This document shows positions 51,487 through 60,296 of a DNA stretch of 64,000 bases, piece by piece (the stretch's first letter is position 1; every line of letters starts with the position of its first letter). The stretch covers positions 1,250,001 to 1,314,000 of the forward strand of contig NZ_VFOF01000001.1 in the NCBI RefSeq assembly GCF_006715975.1, in the 5' to 3' direction. Under the pieces are notes generated by a model, which had not been told where the DNA came from, searched no databases, and was given only the letters and a program-made list of their open reading frames with translations. The position numbers and the translations under genes were made by a program. This DNA is from Zymomonas mobilis (lineage in GTDB: Bacteria; Pseudomonadota; Alphaproteobacteria; Sphingomonadales; Sphingomonadaceae).

Positions 51487-52290
51487 ATGGCGTTTAAAAG
51501 TCTTCTGGAATGGTGGCAAACAGCAGGTGTTGATGTTTTAACCCAAGACATGCCCCAAAATTGGTTTTTGGAAAGTCATCCCATAACCCCCAAAGCCGAA
51601 ATAGAAGAATCAAACGCCCTTAATATTCCAGAAAAATTATCAATATTAACAGATAACAACACATCAGATATTAAAAATAACAGTGCGACGATATCCCCGA
51701 TAATCAAAAATATTGCCAAAGATATACCCGAATTTTTCTTGTGGATGGAAGAGGTATTCAGGGAAAATATTATCTTACCAAAAGTAGTAAATTCTCCCGA
51801 TTTAATGGTTCTTGGGGCTTCTCCTGAAGTTGAAGATGCAAAACATAATCAACTTTTTTCAGGAAAGATCGGTAGATTGCTGTCGTCTATGCTCGATACT
51901 TTATCGATTAGAAAGCAAGATATTTATTTTGCGACGATGTCTCCTGTTGTCACCAATATTGATTATATCAATACAGACAGCAGGGATGAAAATGCGTTAA
52001 ACTTTATCGACTACACATTTATTGCAACACAGCATGTCTCGCTTATAAAACCTCGGTATTTACTTTTACTAGGCGACGCGCCAAATCGTGCGTTTTTACA
52101 GATGAATGCGACAGATGCGCGCAGAAAAATGCACGCAATAACAGTGAATAATGATATTATTAGTACCTTCGCATTGCTGCATCCTAAACTACTGTTAGGA
52201 ACACCTTCCTTAAAAGCGGCAGCATGGAAAGACTTAAGAATATTAAAAAGGAAGATAAATGGAAACACAAATGCGGCCAACCAAATGTAA
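51487..52290 (+). CDS. Divergent uracil-DNA glycosylase-fold protein
   Basis: 267 residues. The C-terminal two thirds follow the family 4/5 uracil-DNA glycosylase layout. LMVLGASPEVEDAKHNQLF is in the position of motif A (normally GExPGxxED), FSGKIGRLLSSMLDTL is the PF-x-G-x-x-G-x-LL helix, and LLLLGDAPNRAFL is the central strand. ALLHPKLLLGTPSLKAAAW resembles motif B (HPxxLLRxPxxK). The N-terminal 100 residues are low in conservation. The protein contains no cysteine, so the 4Fe-4S cluster of true family 4 enzymes cannot form, and motif A lacks GE. Catalytic activity is doubtful. It overlaps the lytic transglycosylase by 32 bases. Confidence 0.65.
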   Translation: MAFKSLLEWWQTAGVDVLTQDMPQNWFLESHPITPKAEIEESNALNIPEKLSILTDNNTSDIKNNSATISPIIKNIAKDIPEFFLWMEEVFRENIILPKVVNSPDLMVLGASPEVEDAKHNQLFSGKIGRLLSSMLDTLSIRKQDIYFATMSPVVTNIDYINTDSRDENALNFIDYTFIATQHVSLIKPRYLLLLGDAPNRAFLQMNATDARRKMHAITVNNDIISTFALLHPKLLLGTPSLKAAAWKDLRILKRKINGNTNAANQM

Positions 52291-54220
52291 GGTCAATTAT
52301 CGGCAGCGCTTTTCAAAAGTGAAGCAGTGTTTGCAAGCCGCTTGTGTTTTTTCTACCGGTTTTATTATTGCCTGCTCTCAGCTGATATCTCCGATATTAG
52401 CAGCCGCTCCTATGACTAATAAGGAGCTATCCATAATTGAGCCTGGTTTCTTATCGGATAGTGATATCGTTTTAGACGCTGTAGGTACGACTACGCCTCC
52501 AGAATTCTCGCCTATAAATGTAAATGCTTCAGAAAATGTGAAAGACGTCCTATCTTCGTCTGAGATACAAGGGTATCGGGCATGTTTTTCTGCTATACAT
52601 CACGGCAACTGGCAGGTAGCCCAACAGTGGATATCGGCTAATCCGAATGGTCTTTTAACAAATTATGCGAAAGCCGAACTCTATCTCGCAAAAGCTTCTC
52701 CAAAAGTAAATTCTGACGATATTCTCGATTTAATTCAAAAATCACCTTATTTGCCACAGAATGAGGCCTTAGAGCGTTTAGCCCATAGCAATGGGATAAA
52801 AAACCTTCCTCACTTACCAGAAAAGAATAACTTGATCTTTTTAACGGGGTCACCTCAGAGACCTGTTAATCATCATAATAGCAACAACCACTCGGCTATG
52901 CTGTTTGAAAGCAAGGCTTTACCTTTAATAAAGGCAGATGATGCGGATCGCGCTGAAAATTTATTCCAAGATTCTCAGCAAAATTTACCAGATGATATTA
53001 AAACGGAATGGGCTCAACGCATTGCATGGAGTTATTACCTGAATGGTAATGACGACGCCGCCCGCCGCTTAGCGATCCAAGCTGAGAATGGAACCGGAAC
53101 ATGGAGAACTGATGCGAGCTGGGTTGAAGCTTTAGCCGATTGGCAGAAAGAAGACTTTACTGCAGCTATGCAGGCATTCTCTCGTGTCGCATCCTATAGT
53201 GATAATAGAGAGATGAAAGCTGCAGGCTTGTTTTGGGAAGCTCGAGCTGCAATGGCTTCAGGACATCCAGAATACACGCAAAATTTATTAAGATCTGCTA
53301 GCCATATGCCAGAAACTTTTTATGGCATTTTGGCAGAAAAAGCCTTGGGGAAAACGATAAACACTTCAATTCGTCCCGTAGCGCTGTCCGCTGATGAATT
53401 GAAGCGTTTAACAACACAGCCGAACATTCCTATTGCTATAGCACTTAACCAGATTGGTGAATATCAACTAGCCAGTGAAACTTTAAAACATCAGGCTCGC
53501 GTGGGAGAATTCAAGGATCATAATAGCTTGATCCACTTAGCTTCCTACCTCCATTTACCAGAAGCACAACTATGGCTAGCGCATCATGGGCCAGCTGGTT
53601 TCGCAGCTGATGTCGAAGCGCGCTATCCCTCCCCCAATTGGGCACCAGCCAGTGGATGGCATGTTGACCCTTATTTGGTCTATGCTCATGCATTGCAGGA
53701 ATCCCAGTTCCGCAGCCGAGCTGTAAGCAACAAGGGAGCAAGAGGTGTTATGCAAATCACACCTGCAACAGCCCGTTTAGTTGCAAAACAGCATGCAACA
53801 AATATTGATATAGAGGATCTAGATAAGCCGACAGTAAGCTTTGAATATGGCCAAGCCTATATAGAATGGTTGCGTGATACCAGCTATACAGGCGGTTTAC
53901 TGCCTAAGGTAATTGCGGCTTATAATGCGGGACCAGCAGCATTACCGCGTTGGAAAGATCGCGATCATGGTGATCCTTTATTGTTTATTGAATCGATTCC
54001 TTATGCCGAGACCAGAGCTTATGTAGCGACGGTACTACGCAACTATTGGATATATCAGCAAAAAACAGCAACATCATCCCAAAGCCTTAATGCAATGGCG
54101 CAAGGAATGTGGCCTAAATTTCCAGGCATGCCAGGTCAAAATGCAATCAGACTAAATAATAAGACAAAAGAAGGGGCACGTGTGGTGGCATCAAACAATA
54201 CAGCCAAACAAGTTATGTAA
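52259..54220 (+). CDS. slt: Soluble lytic murein transglycosylase
   Basis: Periplasmic enzyme cleaving peptidoglycan between MurNAc and GlcNAc with formation of 1,6-anhydroMurNAc, the substrate class later recycled by NagZ. Hydrophobic signal segment at about residues 24-49 (VFSTGFIIACSQLISPILAAA), then a long alpha-superhelical domain (about 90-440). The SLT domain has YAHALQESQFRSRAVSNKGARGVMQITPATA, catalytic Glu481, and VIAAYNAGPAALPRW. 653 residues. ATG at 52259 has AAGGA six bases upstream and lies inside the 3' end of the preceding UDG-like gene. Converges with mutM, 11 bases between stops. Confidence 0.92.
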   Translation: METQMRPTKCKVNYRQRFSKVKQCLQAACVFSTGFIIACSQLISPILAAAPMTNKELSIIEPGFLSDSDIVLDAVGTTTPPEFSPINVNASENVKDVLSSSEIQGYRACFSAIHHGNWQVAQQWISANPNGLLTNYAKAELYLAKASPKVNSDDILDLIQKSPYLPQNEALERLAHSNGIKNLPHLPEKNNLIFLTGSPQRPVNHHNSNNHSAMLFESKALPLIKADDADRAENLFQDSQQNLPDDIKTEWAQRIAWSYYLNGNDDAARRLAIQAENGTGTWRTDASWVEALADWQKEDFTAAMQAFSRVASYSDNREMKAAGLFWEARAAMASGHPEYTQNLLRSASHMPETFYGILAEKALGKTINTSIRPVALSADELKRLTTQPNIPIAIALNQIGEYQLASETLKHQARVGEFKDHNSLIHLASYLHLPEAQLWLAHHGPAGFAADVEARYPSPNWAPASGWHVDPYLVYAHALQESQFRSRAVSNKGARGVMQITPATARLVAKQHATNIDIEDLDKPTVSFEYGQAYIEWLRDTSYTGGLLPKVIAAYNAGPAALPRWKDRDHGDPLLFIESIPYAETRAYVATVLRNYWIYQQKTATSSQSLNAMAQGMWPKFPGMPGQNAIRLNNKTKEGARVVASNNTAKQVM

Positions 54221-54231
54221 AATTAGCCAGA

Positions 54232-55044
54232 CTATTTTTGGCAAGAACTGCAAAAAAAAGTAGATCGCCCGCCCATCACCGATCGTTCGATCGTAGCTCC
54301 ACATTCACACAAAGCGTCTTCTTTACCATAAACTTTGAATTGAGCTGAGAAATAACCCAGCTCTCCACTAGGGCGGGCATAATCTTTTAAAGTGGAACCA
54401 CCTTCAGCTATCGCTTTTTGTAGAATTTCTTTAATAGCCTCAATAATTGAGGCTATCTCTTGTTTATTTAAGCTATTACCAGATCGTTCAGGATGGACAC
54501 CTGCTTGGTACAAAGCTTCGCAGGCATAAATATTGCCGACACCAGCAACAACCTGCTGGTTTAACAATAGTTTCTTTATCGATGTTGCTGAACGAGCCAG
54601 TCGGCTTTTCAGGTATTCTAGGTTAAAGTCACCAGTTAAAGGTTCTGGTCCTAATTTTTTAAAATAAGGCCAGATCAGAAGATCTTTCGTTTTAATCAAG
54701 TCAAGAGAGCCAAAACGACGCGGATCATACAGAGAAACACAGCGATTATTTTCTGTTTTTAGTATGAAATGATCATGCTTTTCGATCGTTTCCGGATTTA
54801 TTTTCCATCGCCCAGACATCCCCAAATGAAAGATAAGCGCATCTTCACGGTCATTGAAAATGATCCCATATTTCGCTCGCCGATCGAAAGAAATGATAGT
54901 TGATCCGATTAAACGTTCTTGAATATCATAAGGGATAGGTCGTCTAAGATTAGAACGGCATACTTTTACTTCTATAATTTTTTCACCTGTCAGGACTTGT
55001 GATAGTCCTCGAACAGTGGTCTCGACCTCTGGCAATTCAGGCAA
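54232..55044 (-). CDS. mutM: Formamidopyrimidine-DNA glycosylase
   Basis: Base-excision repair enzyme removing 8-oxoguanine and ring-opened purines, with AP-lyase activity. N-terminal MPELPEVETTVRGL holds the catalytic Pro2 and Glu3 (after Met removal, the proline is the nucleophile). The helix-two-turn-helix NQQVVAGVGNIYACEALYQAGVHPER and the C-terminal zinc finger CECGATIERSVMGGRSTFFC are intact. 270 residues. Its start faces the tRNA-Gly and ubiE across a 150-base gap, a conserved alphaproteobacterial arrangement (mutM divergent from ubiE-ubiB-coaBC-dut). Confidence 0.96.
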   Translation of the reverse strand: MPELPEVETTVRGLSQVLTGEKIIEVKVCRSNLRRPIPYDIQERLIGSTIISFDRRAKYGIIFNDREDALIFHLGMSGRWKINPETIEKHDHFILKTENNRCVSLYDPRRFGSLDLIKTKDLLIWPYFKKLGPEPLTGDFNLEYLKSRLARSATSIKKLLLNQQVVAGVGNIYACEALYQAGVHPERSGNSLNKQEIASIIEAIKEILQKAIAEGGSTLKDYARPSGELGYFSAQFKVYGKEDALCECGATIERSVMGGRSTFFCSSCQK

Positions 55045-55195
55045 TATTAGGCATTCCGTTTTGAATGAATAATTATATAGCGAAGTGGTTAGCCAATAAA
55101 ATTATTCAAGTATTTCTATATTAGAAAAACATAACATTGACCATCGGATACCGAGTGTGGCAAAGAAGCCTTGCTTTCAACAGCCAAAGCATTTT

Positions 55196-55269
55196 GCGGG
55201 TGTAGCTCAATGGTAGAGCAGGAGCTTCCCAAGCTTAAGACGAGGGTTCGATTCCCTTCATCCGCTCCA
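55196..55269 (+). tRNA. tRNA-Gly (anticodon CCC)
   Basis: A 74-base cloverleaf with encoded 3' CCA. Acceptor arms GCGGGTG and CATCCGC pair (one G-U), the D arm is GCTC/GAGC, and the anticodon loop TTCCCAA has CCC at 55228-55230. The T arm has GGTTCGATTCC. The first pair of the anticodon stem is G-A, a tolerated mismatch. It reads GGG codons. It lies alone between mutM and ubiE. Confidence 0.95.
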
Positions 55270-55271
55270 TC

Positions 55272-55354
55272 TTTAATGCCATAACTTCAGAAAATATTAA
55301 AAACTGGCAGAATAAAGCTTTTTAAGCTTCAATGTTGTTTTAATTGGCATTAAA
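55272..55354 (+). other. Long inverted repeat between tRNA-Gly and ubiE
   Basis: TTTAATGCCA (55272-55281) and TGGCATTAAA (55345-55354) are perfect inverted repeats framing 63 AT-rich bases that include AAGCTT-TTT-AAGCTT. The right arm ends 10 bases before the ubiE ATG, which has no Shine-Dalgarno. Possibly the tRNA 3' processing/terminator region or a structure masking the ubiE start. Confidence 0.35.
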
Positions 55355-55364
55355 ACTTTTCCAT

Positions 55365-56093
55365 ATGGAAAAAGTGTCTTTCGGTTTCACCGACGTTTCG
55401 CCTCAAGAAAAAACACATCTAGTTGGAGATGTCTTCCGTCGAGTAGCATCTCGCTATGATTTGATGAATGATGCCATGTCGGGTGGGCTTCATCGCTTAT
55501 GGAAAGACGATTTTGTTCGCCTTGTCCAACCAAAGACAGGCGAACATATTCTTGATATGGCTGGGGGTACTGGCGATATTGCCTTCAGATTAGCAAAATA
55601 CGGCGCAGATGTTACAGTTGCAGATATTAACCCTGCGATGCTGGAGGTTGGAAAAAAAAGAGCCATTGCACGGTCAATTCATAACCTTGTGTGGCAGGAG
55701 GAAGATGCCGAAACATTGTCTTTTGACGACAATGTTTTTGATGCTTACACAATAGCCTTTGGCATAAGAAACGTTACTCATATCCAAAAAGCCTTAGATG
55801 AAGCATTGCGTGTTTTAAAAGTTGGCGGCCGTTTTTTTTGCATGGAATTTTCCCAGACAAAATGGTCAGGTTTTTCTGATCTTTATAAGATATACTCCAC
55901 CCATATTGTGCCCAAAATTGGTCAAATATTAGCGAATGATGAAGGTAGTTACCGCTATTTGGTTGAATCTATCGAGCGTTTTCCCAATATCGAAAAATTT
56001 GCTGATATGATTAAAACAGCGGGTTTTGTTCAAGTTCGTGCACGGCCTATTTTAGGTGGTTTAGTTGCTATACACAGCGGTTGGAAAGTGTAG
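55365..56093 (+). CDS. ubiE: Ubiquinone/menaquinone biosynthesis methyltransferase UbiE
   Basis: SAM-dependent C-methyltransferase of ubiquinone synthesis. SRYDLMNDAMSGGLHRLWKD near residue 28, SAM-binding ILDMAGGTGDIAF, and the family motif DAYTIAFGIRNVTHIQKAL. Near the end are SIERFPNIEKFADMIKTAGF and the HSGWK-type terminus. 242 residues from ATG 55365; the longer frame uses TTG at 55344. Neither has a ribosome binding site, so the mRNA may be nearly leaderless. First gene of ubiE-ubiB-coaBC-dut-moeB, three bases before ubiB. Confidence 0.95.
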   Translation: MEKVSFGFTDVSPQEKTHLVGDVFRRVASRYDLMNDAMSGGLHRLWKDDFVRLVQPKTGEHILDMAGGTGDIAFRLAKYGADVTVADINPAMLEVGKKRAIARSIHNLVWQEEDAETLSFDDNVFDAYTIAFGIRNVTHIQKALDEALRVLKVGGRFFCMEFSQTKWSGFSDLYKIYSTHIVPKIGQILANDEGSYRYLVESIERFPNIEKFADMIKTAGFVQVRARPILGGLVAIHSGWKV

Positions 56094-56096
56094 CCA

Positions 56097-57644
56097 ATGA
56101 CATTGGCCGCTGTTCATCTTTACCGCCTATTTAGTTGGAGCCGAATTCTATCAAAGCATGGTGTGCTGAAACCGGCAGAAAAAGCTACAATTATTCCGGC
56201 ATCATTGCGTTTTGCAATGCGACTAACCCGTTTAGGGAGCAAAGTGCCGACTCCTCCGGATTATGCGAGTGCTTTCGTCGCATTGGGGCCAGCCGCCATT
56301 AAATTTGGTCAGACTTTGGCAACAAGGCCAGACCTCATTGGTGAGGACACCGCCAATAGATTATCTTGCTTGCAAGATTCAGTCCTGCCAGTTCCGTTTG
56401 AGGATATTCGAAAAGTCATAGAAGATTCTCTGGGCTGTTCGATTGAAACATCATTTCGCTTTTTTAATGAGATTCCGATCGGCTCGGCATCTATCGCCCA
56501 AGTATATCAAGCAGAAACACATGAAGGCACGACTGTTGCGGTAAAAGTACTTCGTCCTGGAATAAAACAAGCCTTCCAGAAAGCGACAGAAACTTATGAA
56601 TGGGCCGCTGACAAGATAGAATCCTTGAACGACGAATTTACAAGACTACGTCCCAAATTAGTAGTTAAGACTTTTCGTCAATGGACAGTACGTGAGCTAG
56701 ATTTGAGACGAGAGGCGGCTTCAGCTTCTGAGCTAGCCGAAAATATGGCGGCGGAACCCAATTTTAAAGTGCCCGAAATAGATTGGAGCCGAACTTCCCA
56801 ATCTATTATGACCATGCAATGGATTGATGGGATTAAGCTTTCAGACCGTCAAAAATTGATTGATGCAGGCTATGATCTCAAATCTTTGGCGCAATGCCTT
56901 GTTCATAGTTTTTTAAGACAGGCTATTGCGGATGGTTTTTTCCATGCAGATCTCCATCATGGCAATTTGTTTGTTTTAAAGGATGGTTCACTTGCCGTAG
57001 TCGATTTTGGCATTATGGGGAGAATTGACAGAAAAGCTAGGCGTTGGCTGGCTGAAATACTATACGGTCTTATTACCGGCAATTATGCCCGAATAGCTGA
57101 AATTCATTTTGAAGCCGGCTATGTCCCTCAGCATCATAGTATGGCAGAATTTACCACTGCATTACGTGCTATTGGTGAGCCGATCAGAGGCCTGTCAGTC
57201 AGCGATATTTCTATAAGCCATATGTTGGATGGGTTATTCGCAATAACGCGCGAATTTGATATGCCGACACAACCGCATCTTTTGCTTTTACAAAAAACAA
57301 TGGTGGTCGTTGAAGGTGTCGCAACTTCTTTACACCCTGAAATTAACTTATGGGACACGGCCGAACCTTTTGTTAAAGAGTGGTTACGGGCAGAGCTAGG
57401 GCCAGAAGCGCATATTGCTGAACAATTTCATAAAACGATGCGCAGCATAAAGCGCATACCAGAGCTTATCGATCGGATTGATCAATATTATCCTCCCATG
57501 ACTGTGGAAGACACACTCTATCCATCATCAGAAAAAATCGTGGTTAAGCCCAATTTAGATCGTTACGTTTTTAGCCTTATTTTGATTGCTTTCATCGTTG
57601 GGTTAATTATTGGCCATTACCAGTTTTTTAATCCTCACTTTTGA
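56097..57644 (+). CDS. ubiB: Ubiquinone biosynthesis kinase-like protein UbiB
   Basis: Atypical (ABC1/ADCK-like) protein kinase fold with ATPase activity needed for ubiquinone synthesis at the inner membrane. KxGQ motif in ALGPAAIKFGQTLATRPDLIG, the A-rich loop region, VAVKVLRPG with the catalytic lysine, the EADxRREAA-type REAASASELAENM, and FHADLHHGNLFV with VVDFGIMGR as catalytic and metal sites. A C-terminal hydrophobic hairpin (YVFSLILIAFIVGLIIGHYQFF) anchors it. 515 residues. Three bases separate it from ubiE. Confidence 0.94.
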   Translation: MTLAAVHLYRLFSWSRILSKHGVLKPAEKATIIPASLRFAMRLTRLGSKVPTPPDYASAFVALGPAAIKFGQTLATRPDLIGEDTANRLSCLQDSVLPVPFEDIRKVIEDSLGCSIETSFRFFNEIPIGSASIAQVYQAETHEGTTVAVKVLRPGIKQAFQKATETYEWAADKIESLNDEFTRLRPKLVVKTFRQWTVRELDLRREAASASELAENMAAEPNFKVPEIDWSRTSQSIMTMQWIDGIKLSDRQKLIDAGYDLKSLAQCLVHSFLRQAIADGFFHADLHHGNLFVLKDGSLAVVDFGIMGRIDRKARRWLAEILYGLITGNYARIAEIHFEAGYVPQHHSMAEFTTALRAIGEPIRGLSVSDISISHMLDGLFAITREFDMPTQPHLLLLQKTMVVVEGVATSLHPEINLWDTAEPFVKEWLRAELGPEAHIAEQFHKTMRSIKRIPELIDRIDQYYPPMTVEDTLYPSSEKIVVKPNLDRYVFSLILIAFIVGLIIGHYQFFNPHF

Positions 57645-57657
57645 ATCGGGATAATCT

Positions 57658-58884
57658 ATGTCTTCTTTTTTGAACGGAAAGCGCATTCTGCTAATTGTTT
57701 CTGGCAGTATAGCGGCGGTTAAAGTACCAGACATGCTCCGTTTATTCCGAAAAGAAGACGCAGACATCCATTGTCTTGTCACAAAAGGCGGATCCCATTT
57801 TGTAACGCCTATGGCTCTTGCTAGCTTATCTGGTCATCCTGTGGCTCAGGATATATGGGACGAAAGTGAAGAAGCTTCTATCCGTCATATCCGCTTAGCA
57901 AGAGAAGCCGATATCATTATTGTTGCCCCCGCTTCGGCTGATTTTATTGCAAAAATGGCGAATGGTTTGGCGAATGATTTAGCATCGACTGTAGTTCTCG
58001 CAGCTGATAGCCCTGTGTTGGTAGCGCCTGCTATGAACCATCGAATGTGGCATCATCCAGCGACACAACGCAATATTGAACTACTAAAATCCGATGGAAT
58101 ACGTTTCATTGAGCCAGAAGAAGGTCCCATGGCTTGTGGTGAAACTGGGGTTGGGCGGCTGGCCGACCCATTAAAAATTGTATCATCGGCTAAATCAGCG
58201 TTATCATGCCAGTCTGCAAACAAAAACTTGGTAAATAAGCATTTTATTGTCACGGCAGGCCCGACACATGAACCCATTGACCCTGTCCGTTATTTAGCTA
58301 ATCGCTCTTCGGGAAAACAAGGTTTTGCTATTGCTGCTGCACTACAGATGCTGGGTGCAAAAGTTACCTTAGTTACGGGCCCTGTTCATGAGGCCACTCC
58401 TGTGGGCGTTTATAGAGTCAAGGTTGAAACTGCAGTTCAGATGAAGGATGCGGTTGAGGCCGCATTACCTGCTGATGGCGCTATTTTTACAGCAGCTGTA
58501 GCAGATTGGAGATTACCTTTATCGGCATCAAAATATAAAAAAGACCAAGATCCGCCAGAATTGATGCTTATTGAAAATCCCGATATTTTATCAGAAGTGG
58601 CTCATAAAAAAGTAAATCGACCTACTTTAGTCATTGGTTTTGCAGCAGAATCAGAAAATTTATTAGAAAATGCGAGAAGCAAACTGCAGAAAAAAGGCTG
58701 TGACTGGATAATTGCAAATTCAGTTATTGAAACCAAAAATGCGCCATCCGCTATGGGTGGAGACTATAATCAAATTCATATCGTTACAGATGCAGGCGTT
58801 GAAAGCTGGGAAACCATGTCAAAAAAAGACATTGCATTAAAACTGACGGCAAAAATTGCGGATTACTTTAAGGCAGCCAACTGA
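57658..58884 (+). CDS. coaBC: Bifunctional phosphopantothenoylcysteine decarboxylase / phosphopantothenate-cysteine ligase
   Basis: Two consecutive steps of coenzyme A synthesis in one protein. The N-terminal FMN-binding CoaC domain starts ILLIVSGSIAAVKVPDM, with PAMNHRMWHHPATQRNI and the catalytic-cysteine loop MACGETGVGRL. The C-terminal CoaB domain (from about residue 188) has VTAGPTHEPIDPVRYLANRSSGKQG, FTAAVADWR, ENPDIL and VIGFAAESENL. 408 residues. 13 bases after ubiB. The gene is also known as dfp. Confidence 0.95.
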   Translation: MSSFLNGKRILLIVSGSIAAVKVPDMLRLFRKEDADIHCLVTKGGSHFVTPMALASLSGHPVAQDIWDESEEASIRHIRLAREADIIIVAPASADFIAKMANGLANDLASTVVLAADSPVLVAPAMNHRMWHHPATQRNIELLKSDGIRFIEPEEGPMACGETGVGRLADPLKIVSSAKSALSCQSANKNLVNKHFIVTAGPTHEPIDPVRYLANRSSGKQGFAIAAALQMLGAKVTLVTGPVHEATPVGVYRVKVETAVQMKDAVEAALPADGAIFTAAVADWRLPLSASKYKKDQDPPELMLIENPDILSEVAHKKVNRPTLVIGFAAESENLLENARSKLQKKGCDWIIANSVIETKNAPSAMGGDYNQIHIVTDAGVESWETMSKKDIALKLTAKIADYFKAAN

Positions 58885-58943
58885 TATCGCCTCGCCTGTA
58901 ACTTGGAATTAAACATCTGCGTGGCATAGAGGGATTTAATTTA

Positions 58944-59384
58944 ATGAAAATAAAACTTGAGATAAAACGTTTACCTCATGGTGAAGAACTGCCGTTCCCT
59001 TCTTATGCAAGCGATGGTGCCGCTGGAATGGATGTTGTTTCAGCAGAGGATATTATCTTACAGCCGATGCAGCGTTATCCTGTCAAAACCGGTTTTACCG
59101 TTGCTATTCCAAAAGGCTATGAAATTCAGGTGCGGGCTAGATCTGGGCTTGCGTTAAAGCATGGCATTGCTTGCCCGAATGCGCCGGGAACGATTGATTC
59201 TGATTACCGCGGAGAAATTAAAATTCTTCTAGTTAATTTAGGAGTCGAAGCATTCGCAATTAAAAGAGGCGACCGGATTGCCCAGCTAATATTGGCACCA
59301 GTTACACAGGCTGAATTCTGTGAAGTCGCAGAGTTAGACAGTACCGAGCGTGGCCATAATGGATTTGGATCAACCGGAATATGA
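58944..59384 (+). CDS. dut: Deoxyuridine 5'-triphosphate nucleotidohydrolase
   Basis: Trimeric dUTPase that keeps uracil out of DNA and supplies dUMP. All five motifs are present: [36 protein letters not shown] with catalytic Asp, GDRIAQLIL, and the C-terminal [10 protein letters not shown] phosphate-binding tail. 146 residues. Stop overlaps the next gene's start by four bases. Confidence 0.96.
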   Translation: MKIKLEIKRLPHGEELPFPSYASDGAAGMDVVSAEDIILQPMQRYPVKTGFTVAIPKGYEIQVRARSGLALKHGIACPNAPGTIDSDYRGEIKILLVNLGVEAFAIKRGDRIAQLILAPVTQAEFCEVAELDSTERGHNGFGSTGI

Positions 59385-60139
59385 CACTCACTGATAGCCA
59401 GCTTGATCGCTATGCCCGTCATATTGTTTTGCCTGAGATAGGCGGCAAAGGACAGAAACAATTATTATCTGCCCATGTTGCGATTGTCGGAGCAGGTGGA
59501 ATTGGTTCTCCTGTTATCCAATATTTGGCAGCAGCAGGTGTTGGGCGCCTTACCATTATTGATAATGATGAGGTCTCATTATCGAACTTACAGCGGCAAA
59601 CTTTATTCGCGACCCGTGATATCGGGGCGCATAAAGTCGCGATGGCGGCCAATGTTGTTCAACGCTTAAACCCAGACGTTAAAGTATTACCGTATGATCA
59701 AAAGCTGAATGCAGAAAATGCGGAAAAGCTGCTGGGACAGGCTGATGTTATTGTCGATGGCAGTGACAATTTCGGAACCCGTTTGGTTGTTAGTGATGTT
59801 GCAACTGAATTAAAGACCCCTTTGGTTTCTGCAGCGGTTATCCGATTTGAAGCGCAACTGGCTACTTTCAAAGGTTATGAAGCCGATAAGCCTTGCTATC
59901 GTTGTTTTGTCGGTGATGATCCCGGAGAGCCTGAAATGACCTGCTCGGCTCAAGGTGTATTGGGCGCATTGACTGGCGCGATCGGAAGCTTGGCTGCGAT
60001 TGAGACCATCCGTTTAATTACGGGCTTTGGTTCTGAAAGTGGCGATAAATTATTATTGATCAATGCAAAGGATTTCCGGTTCAGAACTGTGTCTTTGAGC
60101 AAAGATCCAAATTGCCGTTGCAACCACGCCAAAAAATAA
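59381..60139 (+). CDS. MoeB/ThiF-family sulfur-carrier adenylyltransferase
   Basis: E1-like enzyme that adenylates the C-terminal glycine of a sulfur-carrier protein such as MoaD or Thi[20 protein letters not shown] loop [21 protein letters not shown], then [17 protein letters not shown] with the conserved D-x-V-x2-S-N-L-x-R-Q. Zinc ligands are CYRCF and the terminal CRCN pair, and [18 protein letters not shown] follows. 252 residues. ATGA overlap with dut ends the operon. By sequence alone MoeB (molybdopterin) and ThiF (thiamine) cannot be separated, and no moa or thi genes are near. Confidence 0.9.
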   Translation: MTLTDSQLDRYARHIVLPEIGGKGQKQLLSAHVAIVGAGGIGSPVIQYLAAAGVGRLTIIDNDEVSLSNLQRQTLFATRDIGAHKVAMAANVVQRLNPDVKVLPYDQKLNAENAEKLLGQADVIVDGSDNFGTRLVVSDVATELKTPLVSAAVIRFEAQLATFKGYEADKPCYRCFVGDDPGEPEMTCSAQGVLGALTGAIGSLAAIETIRLITGFGSESGDKLLLINAKDFRFRTVSLSKDPNCRCNHAKK

Positions 60140-60258
60140 GAATGTTTTGATCTATCAGGATTGAGACTGTACTGATTACACCATTAGTAATGGCGGTAGC
60201 GCCGTTGTTGATGCGGGGTGTGATCGATAGAATTGGCATAGTGATAAACGGGGATAAG

Positions 60259-60296
60259 AAAAACGGGATAGCAAAACGCTATCCCGTTTTTGTTTT
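60259..60296. terminator. Bidirectional terminator between moeB/thiF and topA
   Basis: Perfect 14-base stem AAAAACGGGATAGC (60259-60272) / GCTATCCCGTTTTT (60278-60291) with a 5-base loop, with T-runs on both strands. It sits right at the topA stop and about 120 bases after the moeB/thiF stop. Confidence 0.92.
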
